Both the position numbers and the translations under genes were made by a program. A stretch of 64,000 nucleotides of DNA, from positions 1-64,000 of the forward strand of contig NZ_LQIV01000005.1 in NCBI RefSeq assembly GCF_001500125.1. Reading direction: 5' to 3'. The notes below the pieces were generated by a model, which searched no databases, was not told the DNA's origin, and saw nothing but the letters and a program-made list of their open reading frames with translations. Source of the DNA: Mycobacterium sp. IS-1742 (GTDB taxonomy: Bacteria; Actinomycetota; Actinomycetes; Mycobacteriales; Mycobacteriaceae). Positions 1 through 9,885 of the stretch are shown here, one piece after another. Each line of letters opens with the position of its first letter. Positions within the stretch are counted from its first letter, which is position 1.

Positions 1-75
1 CCCCCGTCGCCCACCGTGACTGCGTTGCCTCCCCCGCCACCACAACCGGGAACGACCTGCCGGGCGGCATCATGA
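1..75 (+). CDS. pstP: PstP Ser/Thr phosphatase, C-terminal tail (partial)
   Basis: An open frame enters from the left edge and ends at TGA 73-75. It encodes a Pro/Thr-rich tail ending PGTTCRAAS. In mycobacteria the gene directly before rodA is pstP, the PP2C phosphatase that reverses PknA and PknB phosphorylation; its extracellular C-terminus is short and Pro-rich, which fits. The stop overlaps the rodA start as ATGA. The catalytic domain and membrane segment lie outside the window, so the call rests on position and tail composition. Confidence 0.7.
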   Translation, partial: PPSPTVTALPPPPPQPGTTCRAAS

Positions 76-1484
76 CCACCCAGCCGCAGTCGCCGGTGAC
101 GGTCACCCCGCCGCTGCCGAATCGGCGCAACGCCGAGCTGCTGCTGCTGGCCTTCGCCGCGGTCATCACCACCGTCGCGCTGCTGATGGTGGAGGCCAAC
201 CAGGAACAGGGCATCAGCTGGGATCTGGCGCAGTACACCGCCGGATACCTCGCGTTGTTCGCCGGCGCCCACCTCGCCGTGCGCCGCTACGCGCCCTACG
301 CCGACCCGCTCCTGCTGCCGGTCGTCGCGCTGCTCAACGGGTTGGGTCTGGTGATGATCCACCGCCTCGACCTCGCCCAGGGCGAGCTGACCGGACGGGG
401 CCTGGGCGGCACCGCGAACCAGCAGATGCTCTGGACCCTGGTTGGGGTCATCGGATTCGCCTGTGTCATCACGTTTCTCAGTGATCACCGGATGCTGGCC
501 CGGTACGGCTACGTCTGCGGGCTCAGCGGCCTGATCCTGTTGGCCATCCCGGCGGTGCTCCCCGCGTCGATGTCGGAGCAGAACGGCGCCAAGATCTGGA
601 TCGAGTTGCCGGGCTTCTCGATTCAGCCGGCGGAGTTCTCCAAGATCCTGTTGCTGATCTTCTTCGCCGCCGTGCTGGTCGACAAACGCGAACTGTTCAC
701 CAGCGCGGGCAAGCACTTCCTCGGGATGACGCTGCCGCGGCCGCGCGATCTGGCGCCGCTGCTCGCGGCGTGGATCGCCTCCATCGGGGTGATGGTGTTC
801 GAGAAGGACCTCGGCACCTCACTGCTGCTCTACACGTCGTTCCTGATCCTGCTCTATGTCGCTACCGACCGGGTCAGCTGGGTGGCGATCGGACTGAGCC
901 TCTTCGCGGTGGGCTGCGTCGTGGCGTACTACCTCTTCGGCCACGTCCGCGTGCGGGTGCAGACGTGGCTGGACCCGTTCGCCGATCCGGAGGGCGCGGG
1001 ATACCAACTCGTGCAGTCGATGTTCAGCTTCGCCACCGGCGGCGTCTTCGGCACCGGCCTGGGCAACGGCCAGCCGGGTACGGTGCCCGCGGCGTCGACG
1101 GATTTCATCATCGCCGCGATCGGCGAGGAACTCGGCCTGGTCGGGTTCTCCGCGGTGCTGATGCTGTACACGATCCTCGTCATCCGGGGCCTCCGCACCG
1201 CGATCGCCGTGCGCGACAGCTTCGGCAAGCTGCTCGCCGCCGGACTGGCGTCGACGCTGGCGATCCAGTTGTTCATCGTGGTCGGCGGCGTGACCCGGCT
1301 GATTCCGCTGACCGGGCTCACCACGCCGTGGCTGTCCTACGGCGGTTCCTCACTGCTGGCCAACTATCTGCTGCTGGCCATCCTGCTGCGCATCTCGCAC
1401 GCCGCACGCAGGCCGATCAGCACCAAACCGCTGCCGCAGACACCGATCGCCGCCGCCAGCACCGAGGTGATCGACAAGGTATGA
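72..1484 (+). CDS. rodA: RodA, SEDS-family peptidoglycan glycosyltransferase
   Basis: A 470-residue polytopic membrane protein of the FtsW/RodA/SpoVE family, which polymerises lipid II into glycan strands during elongation. Many hydrophobic helices run through it. The conserved periplasmic loop with YQLVQS and GTGLGNG lies near residues 315-340, and the family motif PWLSYGGSS lies near 419-427. It starts at ATG 72, overlapping the pstP stop. The stop overlaps the start of pbpA, its class B PBP partner, which suggests coupled translation of the synthase pair. The length is normal for the family. Confidence 0.96.
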   Translation: MTTQPQSPVTVTPPLPNRRNAELLLLAFAAVITTVALLMVEANQEQGISWDLAQYTAGYLALFAGAHLAVRRYAPYADPLLLPVVALLNGLGLVMIHRLDLAQGELTGRGLGGTANQQMLWTLVGVIGFACVITFLSDHRMLARYGYVCGLSGLILLAIPAVLPASMSEQNGAKIWIELPGFSIQPAEFSKILLLIFFAAVLVDKRELFTSAGKHFLGMTLPRPRDLAPLLAAWIASIGVMVFEKDLGTSLLLYTSFLILLYVATDRVSWVAIGLSLFAVGCVVAYYLFGHVRVRVQTWLDPFADPEGAGYQLVQSMFSFATGGVFGTGLGNGQPGTVPAASTDFIIAAIGEELGLVGFSAVLMLYTILVIRGLRTAIAVRDSFGKLLAAGLASTLAIQLFIVVGGVTRLIPLTGLTTPWLSYGGSSLLANYLLLAILLRISHAARRPISTKPLPQTPIAAASTEVIDKV

Positions 1485-2956
1485 ACACCTCACTGCGGCG
1501 CATCTCCGTCACGATCATGGTGCTGATCGTGTTGTTGCTCGGCAACGCCACCATCACCCAGGTCTTCACCGCCGACGGGCTGCGCACCGACCCCCGCAAC
1601 CAGCGCGTGCTGCTCGACGAGTACTCCCGCCAGCGCGGCCAGATCACCGCGGGCGGTCAGCTGCTGGCGTATTCGGTCGCCACCCCGGGCCGGTTCCGGT
1701 TCCTGCGCGTGTATCCCAACGCGCCCGCCTACGCGCCCGTCACCGGCTTCTACTCGCTGACGTATTCGAGCACCGGCCTCGAACGGGCCGAGGACACGAT
1801 CCTCAACGGGTCGGACGAGCGGCTCTTCGGCCGCCGGCTGGCCGACTTCTTCACCGGCCGGGATCCGCGCGGCGGCAACGTGGTCACCACGATCAACCCG
1901 CAGGTGCAGCAGGCCGCCTGGGAGGCGATGGAGCAGGGCTGCAACGGCCCGTGCAAGGGTTCGGTCGTCGCCCTGGAGCCGTCGACGGGCAAGATCCTGG
2001 CGATGGTGTCCGCACCGTCCTACGACCCGAACCTGCTGGCGACCCACGACGTCGAGGAGCAGACCGCGGCGTGGCAGCAGTTGCGGGACAACCCGGACAA
2101 CCCGCTGCTGAACCGGGCGATCTCGGAGACCTACCCGCCCGGGTCGACGTTCAAGGTGATCACCACCGCGGCCGCCCTGGAGAACGGCGCGACCCCGGAC
2201 ACCCCGCTGACCGCCGCGCCACGCGTCCCGCTTCCCAACAGCTCGGTGACGCTGGAGAACTTCGGCGGCTCCGCCTGCGGCGGCGGGCCCACCGCGCCGC
2301 TGCGTGAAGCGTTCGCCCGGTCGTGCAACACCGCCTTCGTCGAGATGGGCATCGACAACGGGGCGGAGGCGTTGAAGAGGACCGCCGCGGCCTTCGGGCT
2401 CGACACCCCGGCCGCGCCGATCCCGCTGCAGGTGGCCGAATCCACGGTGGGTCCCATCGGCGACGCCGCCGCACTCGGCATGTCGAGCATCGGGCAGCGG
2501 GACGTGGCGTTGACACCGCTGCAGAACGCGATGGTCGCTGCCACCGTCGCGAACGAAGGGGTGACCATGCGGCCCTACCTGGTCGACAGCCTGCGGGGAC
2601 CCGACCTGGCAAACCTCACGACGACCGATCCGGTCGAAGAGCGCCGGGCGGTGACACCCGAGGTCGCGGCTACACTGACTGATCTGATGGTCGGCGCCGA
2701 GCAGCAGACGCAGCAGAAGGGAGCCATCGCCGGCGTGCAGATCGCTTCGAAGACGGGCACGGCGGAACACGGGACTGATCCCCGCAACACTCCGCCCCAT
2801 GCCTGGTATATCGCCTTCGCACCGGCGCAGGCCCCGAAGGTCGCCGTGGCCGTGCTGGTCGAGAACGGCGGCAACCGGCTCTCGGCCACCGGGGGACAGG
2901 TGGCCGCGCCGATCGGCCGGGCCACCATCGCCGCGGCATTGCGGGAGGGCTCATGA
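1481..2956 (+). CDS. pbpA: PbpA, class B penicillin-binding protein (transpeptidase)
   Basis: A 491-residue membrane-anchored D,D-transpeptidase that cross-links new peptidoglycan together with RodA. One N-terminal helix (about 8-25) anchors it. The three penicillin-binding motifs are present: S222-TFK, S281-C-N and K424-TG. These positions match those I recall for M. tuberculosis PbpA (491 residues). ATG 1481 was chosen because it gives that length and overlaps the rodA stop as ATGA. A much longer upstream frame exists but it only reads through rodA. The next gene, pknA, overlaps in the same way. Confidence 0.96.
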   Translation: MNTSLRRISVTIMVLIVLLLGNATITQVFTADGLRTDPRNQRVLLDEYSRQRGQITAGGQLLAYSVATPGRFRFLRVYPNAPAYAPVTGFYSLTYSSTGLERAEDTILNGSDERLFGRRLADFFTGRDPRGGNVVTTINPQVQQAAWEAMEQGCNGPCKGSVVALEPSTGKILAMVSAPSYDPNLLATHDVEEQTAAWQQLRDNPDNPLLNRAISETYPPGSTFKVITTAAALENGATPDTPLTAAPRVPLPNSSVTLENFGGSACGGGPTAPLREAFARSCNTAFVEMGIDNGAEALKRTAAAFGLDTPAAPIPLQVAESTVGPIGDAAALGMSSIGQRDVALTPLQNAMVAATVANEGVTMRPYLVDSLRGPDLANLTTTDPVEERRAVTPEVAATLTDLMVGAEQQTQQKGAIAGVQIASKTGTAEHGTDPRNTPPHAWYIAFAPAQAPKVAVAVLVENGGNRLSATGGQVAAPIGRATIAAALREGS

Positions 2957-4284
2957 GCCCCCGCGTCGGCGTCACCCTCTCCGGCCGCTACCGGCTCCAG
3001 CGGCTGATCGCCACCGGCGGTATGGGTCAGGTCTGGGAAGCCGTGGACAGCCGCCTGGGCCGCCGCGTCGCCATCAAGGTCCTCAAGGCCGAGTACTCGA
3101 CCGACCCCGAGTTCGTCGAACGGTTCCGCGCCGAGGCGCGCACCGTCGCGATGCTCAACCACCCCGGCATCGCCAGCGTCTACGACTACGGCGAGACCGA
3201 CATGGACGGGGAGGGCCGCACCGCCTACCTGGTGATGGAACTCGTCAACGGGGAGCCGCTGAACTCGGTGCTCAAGCGCACCGGCCGGCTGTCCCTGCGG
3301 CACGCGCTGGACATGCTGGAACAGACCGGGCGCGCACTGCAGGTCGCGCACACCGCGGGTCTGGTGCACCGCGACGTCAAACCCGGCAACATCCTCATCA
3401 CCCCGACCGGTCAGGTGAAGCTCACCGACTTCGGGATCGCCAAGGCCGTCGACGCGGCCCCGGTCACCCAGACCGGCATGGTGATGGGCACCGCGCAGTA
3501 CATCGCGCCCGAACAGGCGCTGGGCCACGACGCGACCGCGGCCAGCGACGTCTACGCACTCGGCGTCGTCGGCTACGAATCCGTCTCCGGCAAGCGGCCT
3601 TTCACCGGTGACGGGGCGCTGACCGTGGCGATGAAACACATCAAGGAGACGCCGCCGCCGCTGCCCGCGGATCTGCCGCCCAACGTGCGCGAACTGATCG
3701 AGATCACGCTGGTGAAGAACCCCGGCATGCGGTACCGCTCCGGCGGCCCGTTCGCCGACGCCGTCGCGGCCGTGCGGTCCGGTCGCCGTCCACCGCGGCC
3801 GAACCAGGCGCCGACCCTCGGTCGTGCCACCCCCGCCGCCGTTCCGTCGGCCGCGCAGGCCCGCGCCGCCGCCGACCTCACCGGCCGCGCGCCGGTCACC
3901 GCCGCCAGGGCGCGGCCCACGGGCGCAATCCACCGGCCGCCCCCGCCGCGGCGCACGTTCTCGTCCGGGCAGCGCGCGCTGCTGTGGGCCGCCGGGGTGC
4001 TCGGTGCGCTCGCCATCGTCATCGCGATCCTGATCGTGCTCAACGCCCAGGACCGCAAGGACCGCGAGTTGCCGCCGCCGACGGTGACGAACACCATCAC
4101 CGAGACCACGCCCTACCAGTCGCCCGCAGCCATGCCCGAATGGATGCCCGATTGGACCTCCCCGGCGGTCATCGGTCATGGTGGAGACACCTCCGGGGCG
4201 GTCCGCCCCGACGCGGCCGCCGCATCCACGCACCTCAGGGCGCTGCCCGCCCCAGCACAGACATGGCCCCGAACACAGACATGA
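2953..4284 (+). CDS. pknA: PknA, transmembrane Ser/Thr protein kinase
   Basis: A 443-residue Hanks-type kinase controlling growth and cell shape. The kinase domain spans about 13-270, with a Gly-rich loop (ATGGMGQV), Lys42, HRD at 139-141 and DFG at 159-161. Activation-loop Thr172 and Thr174 are present. A Pro/Ala-rich juxtamembrane stretch precedes one membrane helix at about 343-365 and a short extracellular tail without PASTA repeats, as in mycobacterial PknA. The start overlaps the pbpA stop and the stop overlaps the pknB start. Confidence 0.96.
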   Translation: MSPRVGVTLSGRYRLQRLIATGGMGQVWEAVDSRLGRRVAIKVLKAEYSTDPEFVERFRAEARTVAMLNHPGIASVYDYGETDMDGEGRTAYLVMELVNGEPLNSVLKRTGRLSLRHALDMLEQTGRALQVAHTAGLVHRDVKPGNILITPTGQVKLTDFGIAKAVDAAPVTQTGMVMGTAQYIAPEQALGHDATAASDVYALGVVGYESVSGKRPFTGDGALTVAMKHIKETPPPLPADLPPNVRELIEITLVKNPGMRYRSGGPFADAVAAVRSGRRPPRPNQAPTLGRATPAAVPSAAQARAAADLTGRAPVTAARARPTGAIHRPPPPRRTFSSGQRALLWAAGVLGALAIVIAILIVLNAQDRKDRELPPPTVTNTITETTPYQSPAAMPEWMPDWTSPAVIGHGGDTSGAVRPDAAAASTHLRALPAPAQTWPRTQT

Positions 4285-6155
4285 CCACCCCACAGCACCT
4301 GTCCGACCGCTACGAACTGGGGGAGATCCTCGGCTTCGGCGGGATGTCGGAAGTCCACCTCGCCCGTGACACGCGGCTGCACCGCGACGTCGCGATCAAG
4401 GTGCTGCGCGCCGACCTGGCCCGCGACCCGAGCTTCTATCTGCGGTTCCGGCGTGAGGCGCAGAACGCGGCGGCGCTGAACCACCCCGCGATCGTCGCGG
4501 TCTACGACACCGGGGAGGCCGAGACGCCGACCGGGCCGCTGCCGTACATCGTGATGGAGTACGTCGACGGCGTCACGCTTCGCGACATCGTGCACTCCGA
4601 GGGGCCGATGCCCATGAAGCGGGCGCTGGAGGTCATCGCCGACGCCTGCCAGGCGCTGAACTTCAGCCACCAGCACGGCACCATCCACCGCGACGTCAAA
4701 CCCGCCAACATCATGATCAGCAAGACCGGCGCGGTGAAGGTGATGGATTTCGGCATCGCCAAGGCGCTCGCCGACGCGAACAGCGTCACCCAGACCGCCG
4801 CGGTGATCGGCACCGCCCAGTACCTGTCGCCCGAGCAGGCCCGCGGCGAGAAGGTCGACGCCCGCTCCGACGTCTACTCGCTGGGCTGTGTGCTCTACGA
4901 GTTGCTCACCGGCGAACCGCCGTTCGTCGGTGACTCCCCGGTCGCAGTCGCCTATCAGCACGTTCGCGAGGATCCGGTGCCGCCGTCACAGCGCCATGCG
5001 GGCATCTCGCGCGATCTCGACGCCGTGGTGCTCAAGGCGCTCGCGAAGAACCCCGACAACCGCTACCAGACCGCCGCCGAGCTGCGGGCCGATCTGGTGC
5101 GGGTGCACAGCGGCGAGCCGCCCGAGGCGCCGAAGGTGTTCACCGACGCTGAGCGGACGTCCATGCTCGCCGCGGCGCCGCATCCCGACCGCACCGAACC
5201 CATCACGCACATGCCGCGTCCGGAGCCGCGGCTGGTGGAGCGCAACCGCGGGGGCTCGATCGGGCGTTGGCTCGCCGCGGTCGCCGTCCTGGCGGTGCTG
5301 ACCGTCGTGGTCGCGGTGGCCATCAACACCTACGGCGGGGAGACCCGCGCGGTCCAGGTGCCCGATGTGCGCGGCGAGGTGTCCGCCGACGCGATCGCGC
5401 AGCTGCAGAACGCCGGCTTCGCGGTGCGCACCCAGAACGAGCCGAACTCCGAGGTGGCGCCCGACCACGTGATCAACACCTCGCCGGAGGCGAACACCGA
5501 AGTCGACGCCGGCGAAGAGATCACCATCAACGTCTCCACCGGGCCGGAACAGCGCGAGGTGCCCGACGTGAAGTCGCTGACCTACGCCGAGGCGGTCCGC
5601 AAACTCACCGACGCCGGATTCGGACGCTTCCGCCAGCAGGCCTCGCCGTCGACCCCAGAACTCAAGGACCGGGTGATGGCCACCAACCCGCCGGCCAACC
5701 AGACGTCGGCGATCACGAACGAGATCACGATCATCATCGGCTCGGGCCCCCAGAGCCGGTCTGTTCCCGAGGTCGTCGGGCAGACGGTCGACACCGCGCG
5801 GCAGATCCTCACCGCGTCGGGTTTCAGCAACTCGGTGCCCGCCGAGGTCGACAGCACCGAACCGGCCGGCCAGGTCCTCGGCACCAGCCCGGCGGCCGGC
5901 GAGAACGTCCCGGTGGACACCCTGATCCAGCTTCAGGTCTCCCGCGGCAACCAGTTCGTGATGCCCGACCTCACGGGTCAGTTCTGGACCGATGCCGAAC
6001 CGCGGCTGCGCGCGCTGGGGTGGACGGGTGTGCTCGACAAGGGCGGTGACGTGCCGAACAGCGGTCAGCGCACCAACGCGGTGGTCCGTCAGACCCCGCC
6101 GCCGGGCGCGGGCGTCAACTTCGACAGCAGGATCACGCTGAACTTCGCGTCGTAG
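4281..6155 (+). CDS. pknB: PknB, PASTA-domain Ser/Thr protein kinase
   Basis: A 624-residue essential kinase that senses lipid II or muropeptides and phosphorylates cell-wall regulators such as CwlM, also encoded in this window. The kinase domain spans about 11-275, with Lys40, HRD 136-138, DFG 156-158 and activation-loop Thr170 and Thr172. A membrane helix lies at about 330-349. Four extracellular PASTA repeats follow from about 357 to the end, each opening with a VPDV/VPEV/MPDL-type strand. ATG 4281 overlaps the pknA stop; a longer in-frame extension upstream is only pknA in another frame. The 3' end runs 23 bp into convergent trpG. Confidence 0.97.
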   Translation: MTTPQHLSDRYELGEILGFGGMSEVHLARDTRLHRDVAIKVLRADLARDPSFYLRFRREAQNAAALNHPAIVAVYDTGEAETPTGPLPYIVMEYVDGVTLRDIVHSEGPMPMKRALEVIADACQALNFSHQHGTIHRDVKPANIMISKTGAVKVMDFGIAKALADANSVTQTAAVIGTAQYLSPEQARGEKVDARSDVYSLGCVLYELLTGEPPFVGDSPVAVAYQHVREDPVPPSQRHAGISRDLDAVVLKALAKNPDNRYQTAAELRADLVRVHSGEPPEAPKVFTDAERTSMLAAAPHPDRTEPITHMPRPEPRLVERNRGGSIGRWLAAVAVLAVLTVVVAVAINTYGGETRAVQVPDVRGEVSADAIAQLQNAGFAVRTQNEPNSEVAPDHVINTSPEANTEVDAGEEITINVSTGPEQREVPDVKSLTYAEAVRKLTDAGFGRFRQQASPSTPELKDRVMATNPPANQTSAITNEITIIIGSGPQSRSVPEVVGQTVDTARQILTASGFSNSVPAEVDSTEPAGQVLGTSPAAGENVPVDTLIQLQVSRGNQFVMPDLTGQFWTDAEPRLRALGWTGVLDKGGDVPNSGQRTNAVVRQTPPPGAGVNFDSRITLNFAS

Positions 6156-6807
6156 CCGACGCGACCGTGGTGGCGACCTCGTCCTCGAGGCGGCGGACCA
6201 GTGCCTCGTCCGGGGCGCTGCCGCAGTAGCCGAGCCAGTTGGCCAGCATCCGGTGGCCGCCTTCGGTGAGGATCGACTCGGGGTGGAACTGCACACCGTG
6301 GATGGGCAATTCGGTGTGGCGCACACCCATGATCACGCCGCCCGGGGTGCGGGCGGTGACCTCGAGTTCGTCGGGCATCGTCTCGGGGAGGATCGTCAGC
6401 GAGTGGTACCGCGTGGCGGTGAACGGGTCCGGCAGTCCCTTCAGCACACCCGTGTTCGTGTGGTGCACGACGCTGGTCTTACCGTGCAGCAACTCCGGCG
6501 CACGGTCGACGGTGCCGCCGAACGCCACGCCGATCGCCTGGTGGCCCAGGCACACACCGAGCAGGGGAGTGCCCGCCGCCGCGCACGCGTGGACCAGCGA
6601 GATCGAGGCCCCGGCGCGCTCGGGCGTGCCCGGGCCGGGACTCAGCAACACCCCGTCGAAGTCCTCGGCGGCCCGGGCGATGTCGGCGTCGGTGCCCAGG
6701 CGGCTGTCGTCGTTGCGCCAGACGGTCACGTCCACCCCGAGCTGCCCGAGGTACTGGACGAGGTTGAACACGAAGCTGTCGTAATTGTCGACGACCAAGA
6801 ACTGCAT
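6133..6807 (-). CDS. trpG: TrpG/PabA, glutamine amidotransferase subunit
   Basis: A 224-residue class I glutamine amidotransferase that supplies ammonia to anthranilate synthase or aminodeoxychorismate synthase. The oxyanion strand SPGPGTP lies at about 56-62. The nucleophile is Cys86 in GVCLGHQ, and His175 and Glu177 in VQFHPES complete the triad. Its position next to pknB matches Rv0013 of M. tuberculosis. It is transcribed toward pknB, and the two coding ends overlap by 23 bp. The sequence alone does not show whether its partner is TrpE, PabB or both. Confidence 0.93.
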   Translation of the reverse strand: MQFLVVDNYDSFVFNLVQYLGQLGVDVTVWRNDDSRLGTDADIARAAEDFDGVLLSPGPGTPERAGASISLVHACAAAGTPLLGVCLGHQAIGVAFGGTVDRAPELLHGKTSVVHHTNTGVLKGLPDPFTATRYHSLTILPETMPDELEVTARTPGGVIMGVRHTELPIHGVQFHPESILTEGGHRMLANWLGYCGSAPDEALVRRLEDEVATTVASATTRSSA

Positions 6808-6829
6808 CCGGCCAGGTTACCTCCGGGGT

Positions 6830-7666
6830 TCAGTACCCGACGGGTCCGATCGGCTGCGCGAATTTCATCCGCACCGGTTCGGTGTGCCCGACCAGTTCGA
6901 CCTCGGCGCGAGGCTCCTCGGTGTAGCCGAGGCCGAACCGCACCACGTACTGCTTGTACAGCGCCACCAGCGGCGACGCCGACAGCGCGGCCCGCATGGC
7001 GTCGGCGTCGCCGATCGCGGTGATGACGTAGGGCGGGCTGTACGTGCGCCCGTTGAGCAGCAGCGTGTTGCCGACGCAGCGGGGTGCGGACGTGGCGATG
7101 ATCCGTTGGTCCTGCATCTGGACGCCCTCGGCCCCCGCACTCCACAGCGCGTTGAGGACGGCCTGGATGTCCTGTTGGTGGACCACCAGGTCGTCGGGGG
7201 AGGCGTCCCTGGGAAAACGCCCCTCGGCGTCGCGCTGGGCGTCGTTGAGGGTGACGGTCAGGCCGGGCCCCTTCACCGGGTTCAGCCCCGCGTCGGCGGC
7301 CAGGGCCGCCGACCGGTTCGTGATCGCGGTCAGCGCCGACTCGGTCCCCGGGCTTCCGCCGTGGTGTCCGTCGACCTCCGCCGACAGGCCGTCGCGTTCG
7401 GCGCCGAGCCGGTCGACGGACTGCTGCGCCTCGCGGACGAGGTCGACGAGCCGTGGCGCGTCGCTGCGGCGGATCTCGTCGCCGCCGGACACCCCGTGGG
7501 TGGCGGCCAGCAACAGGCCCGCGGCCAGACACACCATCGGCACCCCGAAGCGCCAGCCGGAGGGTCGGCCGGGGCGGGTACGCGCCGGGGCGGCGGGGGC
7601 CGCCGACTCCGTGGGCGGCGTTCCCCGGTCCGGTCCTGCGTTAGGCTCAGGGGGCATCTGCACCAT
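6830..7666 (-). CDS. DUF881 membrane protein (Rv0012-type)
   Basis: A 278-residue protein of the DUF881 family. After a Pro/Ala-rich cytoplasmic N-terminus there is one membrane helix at about 41-57, then an extracytoplasmic part with a short coiled-coil-like region (about 75-95) and an alpha/beta domain. Members often sit beside division genes; here crgA is divergent, 65 bp away. The molecular function is not known to me. ATG 7666 is used, but ATG 7657 (MPPEPN) is an equally possible start. Confidence 0.85.
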   Translation of the reverse strand: MVQMPPEPNAGPDRGTPPTESAAPAAPARTRPGRPSGWRFGVPMVCLAAGLLLAATHGVSGGDEIRRSDAPRLVDLVREAQQSVDRLGAERDGLSAEVDGHHGGSPGTESALTAITNRSAALAADAGLNPVKGPGLTVTLNDAQRDAEGRFPRDASPDDLVVHQQDIQAVLNALWSAGAEGVQMQDQRIIATSAPRCVGNTLLLNGRTYSPPYVITAIGDADAMRAALSASPLVALYKQYVVRFGLGYTEEPRAEVELVGHTEPVRMKFAQPIGPVGY

Positions 7667-7731
7667 CGTCGCATCTCGGAGCCGGTCAGCGCACCGGTGG
7701 AACTGCGACGCCGACAGCCACGAAGGTGACC

Positions 7732-8016
7732 ATGCCCAAGTCGAAGGTCCGCAAGAAGAACGACTTCACCATCAACCCGGTGAGCCGGACTCCGGTGAAG
7801 GTGAAGGCCGGCCCGTCGAGCGTGTGGTTCGTCGCGCTGTTCGTGGGCCTGATGCTCATCGGGCTGATCTGGCTGCTGGTCTTCCAGCTCGCCGCCACCA
7901 ATCCGGTCGACGCCCCGGGCATGCTGCAGTGGATGGCCGACCTCGGCCCGTGGAATTACGCGATCGCGTTTGCCTTCATGATCACGGGTCTGTTGCTCAC
8001 GATGCGCTGGCGCTGA
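7732..8016 (+). CDS. crgA: CrgA, septation and elongation scaffold protein
   Basis: A 94-residue membrane protein that recruits FtsI and FtsQ and interacts with CwsA and PBPs at the septum. It has a basic N-terminus ([12 protein letters not shown]) and two membrane helices at about 30-52 and 71-90. The sequence closely matches mycobacterial CrgA (about 93 residues). ATG 7732 was preferred to an in-frame GTG two codons upstream because it matches the family N-terminus and follows a GAAGG ribosome site. A perfect 20-bp palindrome begins 11 bp after the stop. Confidence 0.95.
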   Translation: MPKSKVRKKNDFTINPVSRTPVKVKAGPSSVWFVALFVGLMLIGLIWLLVFQLAATNPVDAPGMLQWMADLGPWNYAIAFAFMITGLLLTMRWR

Positions 8017-8027
8017 CCCGCAGAACG

Positions 8028-8047
8028 GCGAAATGAATTCATTTCGC
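8028..8047. repeat. Perfect 20-bp palindrome downstream of crgA
   Basis: GCGAAATG-AATT-CATTTCGC is fully self-complementary. As RNA it could fold into an 8-bp stem with a 4-base loop 11 bp after the crgA stop. No T-run follows on either side, so it is not a canonical intrinsic terminator. It could be a terminator, an mRNA 3'-end stabiliser or a protein-binding dyad. Confidence 0.6.
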
Positions 8048-8126
8048 GCCCGGTCGGCCGGTAACACAGCAACGATGGGCCCGCGCAATCACATCCGTGT
8101 AGTTCATCCCCATTGGGGATAGCACT

Positions 8127-8135
8127 TGTGGATAA
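8127..8135 (-). promoter_or_regulatory. Consensus DnaA box, extended
   Basis: The minus strand reads GGGTTATCCACA (8127-8138), containing TTATCCACA, a consensus bacterial DnaA box. It lies in the 154-bp spacer upstream of the PH-like gene, about 13 kb from oriC. The same 12-mer occurs at 33162-33173 on the far side of oriC. DnaA binding is inferred from sequence only. Confidence 0.5.
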
Positions 8136-8170
8136 CCCCATCGGCAACGGTAAAAGGGTGTGCAGAACGC

Positions 8171-8590
8171 ATGCAGCAAACTGAGTGGAGCCCCCCTGCG
8201 GCGGGAATCGCAGGTTGCGGCCTCGTGGGTGTGTTGATGGCTACCGCGGCTGTGACTGTTGTCACAGACCCCCCGGGCAGGATTCTCACCGGGATTGCCG
8301 CAGTGGGATTGATCACGTTTGCAATCTTGTCGTGGCGGGCACGACCGAAGCTGGCAATCACACCCGAGGGCGTGGCGGTGCGCGGCTGGTGGCGCACCAG
8401 CGTGTTCGGGCGCGCCGACATCGAACTCGTGCGGATCACCGAGTTCCGGCGCCTGGCCCGCACGATGCGGCTCCTGGAGATCGACACAGCCGACGACCGG
8501 CTGCACGTGTTCACGCGGTGGGACCTGGGAACCGACCCACTCGACGTGCTCGACGCCCTCACCGCGGCCGGCTACACCGGCCCGCGGTGA
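8171..8590 (+). CDS. PH-domain membrane protein (CFP-6/Rv0010c-type)
   Basis: A 139-residue protein similar to the low-molecular-weight antigen CFP-6 of M. tuberculosis. Two hydrophobic helices (about 9-27 and 34-50) are followed by a bacterial PH-like domain with RPKLAITPEG and a conserved C-terminus ending LDALTAAGYTG. ATG 8171 (MQQTEW) was chosen because it reproduces the family N-terminus; the frame stays open 15 codons further upstream. Function is unknown. It converges on ppiA. Confidence 0.85.
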   Translation: MQQTEWSPPAAGIAGCGLVGVLMATAAVTVVTDPPGRILTGIAAVGLITFAILSWRARPKLAITPEGVAVRGWWRTSVFGRADIELVRITEFRRLARTMRLLEIDTADDRLHVFTRWDLGTDPLDVLDALTAAGYTGPR

Positions 8591-8603
8591 CGGGCGCGGT
8601 CGG

Positions 8604-9131
8604 TCAGCTGATGGTGACCGATTCGATGACCACCGGATCGGTCGGGCGGTCGTTGCGGTCGGTCGCGGTCGTGGCGATCGCGTCGACCACCTTCTGCGAC
8701 TCGGCGTCGACGACCTCACCGAAGATGGTGTGGCGGCGGTTGAGGTGCGGGGTCTTGCCCACGGTGATGAAGAACTGCGAACCGTTCGTGCCCGGTCCGG
8801 CATTGGCCATCGCCAGCAGGTAGGGCTTGTCGAACTGCAACTCGGGGTGGAACTCGTCGGCGAACTGGTAGCCCGGCCCACCACGGCCGGTGCCGGTCGG
8901 GTCGCCGCCCTGGATCATGAACCCGTCGATGACCCGGTGGAACACCGCGCCGTCGTAGAACGGGCCCGACGTGCTGCCGGAGGCGTTCTCGCCCTTGTAG
9001 TCCTTCGTGCCCTGCGCCAAGCCGACGAAGTTCGACACCGTCTTGGGTGCGTGGTTTCCGAACAGGGCGATCTTGATGTCGCCACGATTGGTGTGCAGGG
9101 TCGCCGTCGCGGTCTGAATGGGGCTCGTCAC
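8604..9131 (-). CDS. ppiA: PpiA, cyclophilin-type peptidyl-prolyl isomerase
   Basis: A 175-residue cytoplasmic cyclophilin that interconverts cis and trans peptidyl-prolyl bonds. The active-site signature [14 protein letters not shown] supplies Arg66, Phe71 and Gln74. The GTNGSQFFI strand and the HTIFGEV segment of the family are also present. There is no signal peptide. Length and location match Rv0009. The gene is divergent from cwsA and convergent with the PH-like gene. Confidence 0.96.
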   Translation of the reverse strand: MTSPIQTATATLHTNRGDIKIALFGNHAPKTVSNFVGLAQGTKDYKGENASGSTSGPFYDGAVFHRVIDGFMIQGGDPTGTGRGGPGYQFADEFHPELQFDKPYLLAMANAGPGTNGSQFFITVGKTPHLNRRHTIFGEVVDAESQKVVDAIATTATDRNDRPTDPVVIESVTIS

Positions 9132-9245
9132 GGGATGTCAGTGTGCCATCCGCCGATTGGGCGTCGACACCGCACCCTGTGGTGGCAGGCTGTACCCACC
9201 CGTTCCTTGCCACCGACCGGTCCCATCGCCGTGAAAGAGGTCCCG

Positions 9246-9659
9246 ATGAGCGTGAAGCCACTGACTCCGCGGCAGCGGTTGGCCCAGGGCCTGCGGTACA
9301 CCGCGGTCGGACCCGTCGACGTGACCCGGGGCGTGCTGGGGATGGGCGCGGATTCCGCGCAGGCCACCGCGGCGGAACTACGCCGGCGCTACCGCAACGG
9401 CCAGCTGCGCCGGGAACTCGCCGCCGCCCAGAGCACCCTCGTCGCCGAGCTCGCGGCCGTCCAGGAGGCGGTGAGCGGTCTTCCCGAGGCCCTCACGGGC
9501 GCACGCGCGCGCACCCGGCGCCGCAAGCGCCTGCTGGCGCTCGGGATCGGCGCCGGGGTACTGGCGGTGGGCGCGGTGACGTTCTCGATCCTGCGCCGCT
9601 CGATGAAGCCGGAGCCGTCGCCGCTGCCGCCGAGCGTGGAGGTGACGCCCAAACCCTGA
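9246..9659 (+). CDS. cwsA: CwsA, cell-wall synthesis and shape protein
   Basis: A 137-residue protein matching mycobacterial CwsA (Rv0008c), a membrane partner of CrgA and Wag31 that helps polar growth and division. The conserved LTPRQRLAQGLRY and VGPVDVTRG segments lead into a long helical, coiled-coil-like region (about 45-90). One C-terminal membrane helix lies at about 98-117, with a short Pro-rich tail (PEPSPLPPSVEV). ATG 9246 follows a good ribosome site (AAAGAGG). A longer open frame exists upstream but it only overlaps ppiA antisense. Confidence 0.92.
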   Translation: MSVKPLTPRQRLAQGLRYTAVGPVDVTRGVLGMGADSAQATAAELRRRYRNGQLRRELAAAQSTLVAELAAVQEAVSGLPEALTGARARTRRRKRLLALGIGAGVLAVGAVTFSILRRSMKPEPSPLPPSVEVTPKP

Positions 9660-9685
9660 CCGGGTCGGGCGGAACGAAACAAGTG

Positions 9686-9758
9686 TGGAGCCTAGGAGAT
9701 TCGAACTCCTGACATCTGCCTTGCAAAGGCAGCGCTCTACCAACTGAGCTAAGGCCCC
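9686..9758 (-). tRNA. tRNA-Ala (anticodon TGC)
   Basis: The minus strand gives a 73-nt cloverleaf beginning GGGGCCTTAGCTCAG. The anticodon is TGC in the loop TTTGCAA, the T-arm is GTTCGAATC, and the discriminator is A. The acceptor stem pairs over 7 bp with one G-T wobble. CCA is not encoded. With tRNA-Ile it forms the pair normally found beside gyrA in mycobacteria. Confidence 0.97.
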
Positions 9759-9765
9759 TCGCGGG

Positions 9766-9870
9766 TCAGGCTGGCCGTTCGTCGAGCGCGTGCCACACCT
9801 CGGGGCCGTGCCGTGACCGCCACACCAAGACCGACACCGCCACCGCGGCGAGCACCAGGACGAATCGCAC
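9766..9870 (-). CDS. DLW-39-family small membrane peptide
   Basis: A 34-codon gene between the two tRNAs, starting at GTG 9870 after a strong GGAAGGGGG ribosome site. It encodes a hydrophobic helix (FVLVLAAVAVSVLVW) and a charged tail containing EVWHAL. This matches the small DLW-39 proteins annotated at this spot in actinobacteria. Function is unknown. The start, ribosome site and position between tRNA-Ile and tRNA-Ala support it. Confidence 0.72.
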   Translation of the reverse strand: MRFVLVLAAVAVSVLVWRSRHGPEVWHALDERPA

Positions 9871-9885
9871 GGTGCCCCCTTCCAG

